A stretch of DNA of 25,631 nt, from NCBI GenBank assembly GCA_025361995.1, contig JANYIP010000212.1, positions 1 to 25,631 on the forward strand, given 5' to 3'. The position numbers and the translations under genes were made by a program. This DNA comes from Streptomycetales bacterium (lineage in GTDB: Bacteria > Actinomycetota > Actinomycetes > Prado026). The notes under the pieces are model-generated. The model was given only the letters and a program-made list of their open reading frames with translations. It was not told where the DNA came from and did no database searches. Of this stretch, positions 21,995-25,631 are shown piece after piece (position 1 is the stretch's first letter; each line of letters starts with the position of its first letter).

Positions 21995-22852
21995 ATGGAC
22001 GAGGTCGACGAGCTGGCCAGCCGCGTCGCCGGCGGCGGGGTCGTCGTGCTCTCCGGAGCTGGGCTGTCCACCGAGTCCGGCATCCCCGACTACCGCGGGC
22101 CGACCGGGCTGGCGCGGCGGCAGACCCCCATGGAGTACCAGCTCTTCGTCCGCGACGCGCAGGCACGTCGGCGCTACTGGGCCCGCAGCTATCTCGGCTG
22201 GCGGCACCTCGCCCGGGCCGTCCCCAACGACGGCCACCGCGCCGTCGCGGACCTGCAGCGTCAGGGCGTGGTCGCCGGCATCATCACCCAGAACGTCGAC
22301 GGGCTGCACCAGGCAGCGGGCGCCCGGGACGTCATCGAGCTGCACGGCGGGCTGGTCCAGGTCATCTGCTTGGGCTGCGGCGCAGTCTCGGAGCGCGCCG
22401 ACCTCGACAGTCGCCTGCGCGCGGCCAACTCGGGCTGGGTCGCGCGGGTCACCGCGGTCAACCCCGACGGGGACGTCGACCTGGCTGAGGTCGACGCGTC
22501 CGGCTTCGTACCGGTGGACTGTGCATCCTGCGGCGGGCTGCTCAAGCCGGACGTCGTGTTCTTCGGGGAGTCCGTCCCGGCCGACCGGGTGGTGCGGTGC
22601 TTCGAGCTGGTGGCTGCCGCGCGCCTGCTGCTCGTCATCGGCTCCTCGTTGACCGTGATGTCCGGGCGGCGGTTTGTACTGCGTGCCGACGAGCTCGGGA
22701 TCCCGGTCGCCATCGTCAACCAGGGTCCGACCCGCGGCGACCCGTACGCCACGCTCACGGTCGACGCCCCGCTCGGCACAGTCCTGCCCGCGCTGGCCCG
22801 ATCGGTGCGGGCCGACCAGGCCGCAGCCCGCTACCAGGGAGCGGGTTCGTAG
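21995..22852 (+). CDS. Sir2-family NAD-dependent protein deacylase (sirtuin)
   Basis: The 285-residue protein has the sirtuin core: SGAGLSTESGIPDYRGPTG (20-38), TQNVDGLHQAAG (98-109), catalytic His117 in ELHGG, a zinc site CLGC (125, 128) and CASC (176, 179), KPDVVFFGE and GSSLTVMSG. It removes acyl groups from lysines using NAD+. The 47 residues between the zinc pairs are longer than in many bacterial sirtuins and resemble the SIRT4 class, which often has lipoamidase or weak deacylase activity. ATG at 21995 has no strong ribosome binding site. Its last 22 bases overlap the convergent SDR gene. Confidence 0.93.
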   Translation: MDEVDELASRVAGGGVVVLSGAGLSTESGIPDYRGPTGLARRQTPMEYQLFVRDAQARRRYWARSYLGWRHLARAVPNDGHRAVADLQRQGVVAGIITQNVDGLHQAAGARDVIELHGGLVQVICLGCGAVSERADLDSRLRAANSGWVARVTAVNPDGDVDLAEVDASGFVPVDCASCGGLLKPDVVFFGESVPADRVVRCFELVAAARLLLVIGSSLTVMSGRRFVLRADELGIPVAIVNQGPTRGDPYATLTVDAPLGTVLPALARSVRADQAAARYQGAGS

Positions 22853-24270
22853 TCCTTGAGGAAGCAGCCGTGCAGGTCTTCGCCGGCCTCGCCACGCACG
22901 ATGGGGTCATAGACCCGGGCAGCGCCGTCCACGAGGTCGAGCGGGGCGTGGAACCCCTCCTCCGCGAGCCGGACCTTCAGCGGGTGCGGCCGTTCGTCGG
23001 TGATCCAGCCGGTGTCGACGCTGGTCATCAGGATGCCGTCGGTCGCGAGCATCTCGGCAGCGCTGGTCCGGGTCAGCATGTTCATCGCGGCCTTGGCCAT
23101 GTTCGTGTGCGGGTGCCCCGGCCCCTTGTACGCCCGGCTGAACTGGCCTTCCATCGCCGAGACGTTGACGACGTAGGTGCGCCGAGCAGTCGACGCGGCC
23201 ATCGCGGGCCGCAGCCGGCTGACCAGGATGTATGGCGCCACCAGGTTGCAGAGCTGGACCTCGAGGAGCTCGATCGGGGTGACCTCGTGCACCACCTGAG
23301 TCCAGCTGTTGACGTCGTGAAGGTCGGGGACGAGCCCACCGGCGTCGATCGCGGTGGACGTGGCGATCCTGGCGATCGAGGCCGAGCCGGCCCGCAGCGC
23401 GAGTGCGGTGACCGTGGCCGCGTCGAGCACCGGGTGCTCGTCCAGCGAGCTCACGAGCGCGGCTGGGTGGGCGTCGCTGGTGTGCCCGAAGGACAGCAGC
23501 TCCGGCATGGGCCCGGCGGCTGCCAGGTCAAGTGCCGCGAGCTCGGCGTCGGCCAGCGCTGAGTAGGCCCCGGCCGACCGACGTACCGTCTGGGCCGCGT
23601 TGTTGATCAAAATGTCCAGCGGGCCCTGCTCGCTGACCGCGTCCGCGAGCGAGACGACCTGGGCCGGGTCGCGCAGGTCGATCCCCACGATCCGCAGCCG
23701 GTGCAGCCAGTCGGCACTGTCCGGCATCGCGGTGAACCGGCGTACCGCGTCCCTAGGGAAGCGCGTCGTGATCGTCGTGTGGGCGCCGTCGCGCAGCAGC
23801 CGCAGCGCGATGTACATGCCGATCTTGGCCCGGCCGCCGGTGAGCAGGGCGCGGCGTCCGGTGAGATCGGTACGGGCATCGCGGCGGTCGTGGTTGCGGG
23901 CCGCACAGTCCGGGCACAGCTGGTGGTAGAACGCGTCGACCACGTGGTAGCGCGTCTTGCAGACGTAGCAGGCACGCGAGTTCACGAGCGTCCCGGCGAT
24001 CGCACCCGCGACCTGCGACACCAGCGGGATGCCCTCGGTCTCGTCGTCGATGCGGTCGGGCGAACCGGTAGCCGTCGACGCCGTCACTGCCTCGTCCGCA
24101 GCGATCTCGGCGGCCCGACGCTCGGCCCGCCGGCGCAGCTTCACGGACTTGAAGTGGGCCGCGGTGGCTCGGCGGACCGCGACCGCGTCGGGGTGCTCCA
24201 CCGGGAGGTCCTCGACCTGGGCGAACACCCGCAAGGCGATCTCCAGGTCGCTCGGGTCGACGCCGGTCAC
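22831..24270 (-). CDS. Short-chain dehydrogenase-like protein with N-terminal zinc knuckle
   Basis: The 479-residue protein has a helical charged N-terminus (1-95), a zinc knuckle CYVC (101, 104) and CPDC (119, 122), and an SDR Rossmann domain with LLTGGRAKIG (142-151), IDLRDPAQV and ILINNAAQT (220-228). The catalytic Ser is in VNVSAMEG, but the following segment reads AYKGPGHPHTNMAKAA, so the YxxxK motif is replaced by TxxxK and the only nearby Tyr is displaced. A further insertion lies between the NNAA motif and the active site. It may reduce an unusual substrate or bind NAD(P) in a regulatory role. GTG at 24270 is preceded by TAGAGT at seven bases. Confidence 0.8.
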   Translation of the reverse strand: MTGVDPSDLEIALRVFAQVEDLPVEHPDAVAVRRATAAHFKSVKLRRRAERRAAEIAADEAVTASTATGSPDRIDDETEGIPLVSQVAGAIAGTLVNSRACYVCKTRYHVVDAFYHQLCPDCAARNHDRRDARTDLTGRRALLTGGRAKIGMYIALRLLRDGAHTTITTRFPRDAVRRFTAMPDSADWLHRLRIVGIDLRDPAQVVSLADAVSEQGPLDILINNAAQTVRRSAGAYSALADAELAALDLAAAGPMPELLSFGHTSDAHPAALVSSLDEHPVLDAATVTALALRAGSASIARIATSTAIDAGGLVPDLHDVNSWTQVVHEVTPIELLEVQLCNLVAPYILVSRLRPAMAASTARRTYVVNVSAMEGQFSRAYKGPGHPHTNMAKAAMNMLTRTSAAEMLATDGILMTSVDTGWITDERPHPLKVRLAEEGFHAPLDLVDGAARVYDPIVRGEAGEDLHGCFLKDYEPAPW

Positions 24271-24277
24271 GGCCCGA

Positions 24278-24283
24278 ACTCTA
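24278..24283 (-). promoter_or_regulatory. Candidate leaderless -10 element of the SDR gene
   Basis: TAGAGT on the minus strand is followed by TCGGGCC and the GTG at 24270. The element and spacer closely match those before the class III aminotransferase gene (TAGGGT-CGGGCC-ATG). Confidence 0.45.
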
Positions 24284-24369
24284 CGGGGCCGGCTGACATG
24301 ACAGCCGACACGACCGTTCCGCAGGCACCCCGCACGGGCGGGACGGAGCAGGGGTGGAAGAGTGGCGGA

Positions 24370-25631
24370 ATGCTGCGGGTGGCGATCATCGGTTCAGGTC
24401 CGGCAGGGGTGTACTCCGCTGCGGCCCTGGTGCAGCGCGGCGACGTCGCCATCGACATCTTCGAGCGGCTCCCGTGCCCGTTCGGGCTCGTGCGCTACGG
24501 CGTCGCGCCCGACCACCCCAAGATCAAGTCGATCGCGTCCGCGCTGCGCAAGACCTTCGAGGAGCCAGTCGTACGTTTCCTCGGCAACGTCGAGGTGGGA
24601 CGCGACCTGACCTTGGCTGACCTGCACGGTCTCTACGACGCCGTCATCTACTCCAGCGGTGCCTCGGTGGACCGCCGCCTCGGGATCCCCGGCGAGGAAC
24701 TGCCCGGCAGCTTCTCGGCGACCGAGTTCGTCGCGTGGTACTGCGGCCACCCGGACGCCCCCCTCGACCGCTTCGCGCTGCAGTCGCGCGGCGTCGCGGT
24801 CATCGGTGTCGGCAACGTCGCCCTCGACGTGACCCGCATCCTGGCCAAGACCACGGCCGAGCTGCGCTCCACCGACCTGCCTGACCACGTCCTCGACGTC
24901 CTGCGCCGCAGCCAGGTGGAGGACATCCACCTGATCGGGCGGCGCGGGCCGGCGCAGGCGAAGTTCAGCACCAAGGAGCTGCGCGAGCTCGGTGAGCTGG
25001 CCGGTGCGGACATCCTCGTCGACCCGGCCGACCTGATGCTGGACGAGGCGAGTGCCGAGCTGGTCGCGACCGAACCATCGGTACGTCGCAACATCGAGGT
25101 GCTGCGGGAGTGGGCCGAGCGGATGCCGGCCGGGCGCCCACGGCGGGTGCACGTACGATTCATGCTCCGCCCGGCGGAGGTCCTGGGAACAGACGCCGTG
25201 AGCGGCCTGCGGCTGGAGAGCACGGGCTCCGGCGCCGGCCTGACCATCGACGCCGGCATGGTGCTGCGGGCCGTCGGCTACCGCGGGATCCCGAGCCCGG
25301 GCCTGCCGTTCGACGACGACCGTGGGGTCATCCCGTCCGTGCTCGGGCGGGTCCAGCGAGACGGCGTCGCCGTGCCCGGGGAGTACACGGCGGGCTGGAT
25401 CAAGCGGGGGCCCACCGGCGTGATCGGGACCAACAAGAGTGACGCGAGCGAGACGGTGGCCTCGTTGCTGGCGGACGCCGACGCCGGGCTCCTGCCGACG
25501 GCGCCCGAACGGGACCCGGCCGCGGTCCTGGCTCTGCTCGCCGAGCGCGGGGTCGAGGTCGTCAGCTGGGACGGCTGGCAGGCGATCGAGGCCGCTGAGG
25601 CTGACCTCGGCCGGGCCCAGGGCCGCGACCA
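24370..25631 (+). CDS. fprA: Ferredoxin/adrenodoxin-NADP+ reductase, FprA type (3' end outside window)
   Basis: The frame from ATG at 24370 is open to the last base without a stop, giving 420 residues of a protein usually near 450. It has the FAD-binding GSGPAGVYSA (8-17), the PFGLVRYGVAPDHPKIK segment typical of adrenodoxin reductases, NADP-binding GVGNVALDVTRIL (146-158), IGRRGPAQAKFSTKELREL and the closing FAD contact AGWIKRGPTGVIGTNKSDA. The enzyme moves electrons between NADPH and ferredoxin, for example to cytochrome P450s. It is divergent from the SDR gene across 99 bases. The ribosome binding site is weak (GGAAGAG upstream). The 3' end is missing. Confidence 0.94.
   Translation, partial: MLRVAIIGSGPAGVYSAAALVQRGDVAIDIFERLPCPFGLVRYGVAPDHPKIKSIASALRKTFEEPVVRFLGNVEVGRDLTLADLHGLYDAVIYSSGASVDRRLGIPGEELPGSFSATEFVAWYCGHPDAPLDRFALQSRGVAVIGVGNVALDVTRILAKTTAELRSTDLPDHVLDVLRRSQVEDIHLIGRRGPAQAKFSTKELRELGELAGADILVDPADLMLDEASAELVATEPSVRRNIEVLREWAERMPAGRPRRVHVRFMLRPAEVLGTDAVSGLRLESTGSGAGLTIDAGMVLRAVGYRGIPSPGLPFDDDRGVIPSVLGRVQRDGVAVPGEYTAGWIKRGPTGVIGTNKSDASETVASLLADADAGLLPTAPERDPAAVLALLAERGVEVVSWDGWQAIEAAEADLGRAQGRD

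Noticed and set aside
1..25631. CRISPR arrays, tRNA or rRNA genes, insertion sequences, toxin-antitoxin pairs
   Set aside because: Looked for repeats with regular spacing, tRNA-like cloverleaf sequence, transposase motifs and small gene pairs; none could be supported.

Overview
The window looks like chromosomal DNA of a high-GC actinobacterium. The lexA / LysM-protein / nrdR arrangement, the TCGAAC-N4-GTTCGA SOS boxes, an F420-type (deazaflavin) nitroreductase, an FprA-type ferredoxin reductase and many candidate leaderless start sites all fit. A member of the Propionibacteriales (Nocardioides or Kribbella type) is my best guess, but the sequence alone does not settle the genus. No rRNA, tRNA, CRISPR array, transposase or prophage gene was found, and coding density is very high. 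The longest gene-free stretches are about 220 bases (1249-1472 and 1785-2004), so no gene desert above 300 bases exists.

Region 1 (1-6725) concerns the SOS response and deoxyribonucleotide supply. The 3' end of a DinG-type helicase converges on lexA. lexA is divergent from a small membrane LysM protein of the ChiZ/YneA type, a probable SOS cell-division or cell-wall factor, and three SOS boxes lie between them. nrdR (the ribonucleotide reductase repressor) and nrdJ (B12-dependent class II ribonucleotide reductase) follow. nrdJ is interrupted by a 396-residue LAGLIDADG intein placed directly before the thiyl-radical cysteine, so the enzyme must be spliced to work. A strong hairpin terminator closes the region.

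Region 2 (6726-14312) holds a GNAT acetyltransferase, a DUF695/RraB-like protein, a RecQ-type helicase fused to a phosphoribosyltransferase domain, and a minus-strand run of a PHB-depolymerase-like lipoprotein, a shortened OsmC protein and exonuclease III. A membrane-anchored HELGH metalloprotease then abuts a 64-bp palindromic repeat.

Region 3 (14307-19999) has a SAM methyltransferase divergent from two PLP enzymes: a class III aminotransferase and a cysteine-desulfurase-like protein without the catalytic cysteine. A minus-strand run follows: S4 RNA-binding protein, deazaflavin nitroreductase, orphan XdhC and an AlkA-like glycosylase. The glycosylase overlaps the desulfurase-like gene tail-to-tail by 67 bp.

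Region 4 (20000-25631) has a short family A DNA polymerase behind an inverted repeat, a sirtuin, an unusual zinc-knuckle SDR overlapping the sirtuin tail, and a ferredoxin-NADP reductase that runs off the end.

The recurring theme is genome maintenance (DinG, LexA, NrdR/NrdJ, RecQ, exonuclease III, AlkA-like, PolA-like), mixed with small-molecule enzymes. I see no clearly new defence or mobile system. The most unusual items are the active-site intein with a non-canonical penultimate residue, the lexA leader (stem-loop plus a 7-codon upstream ORF), the palindrome that supplies a stop codon and a possible start codon, and several enzymes with altered catalytic residues.
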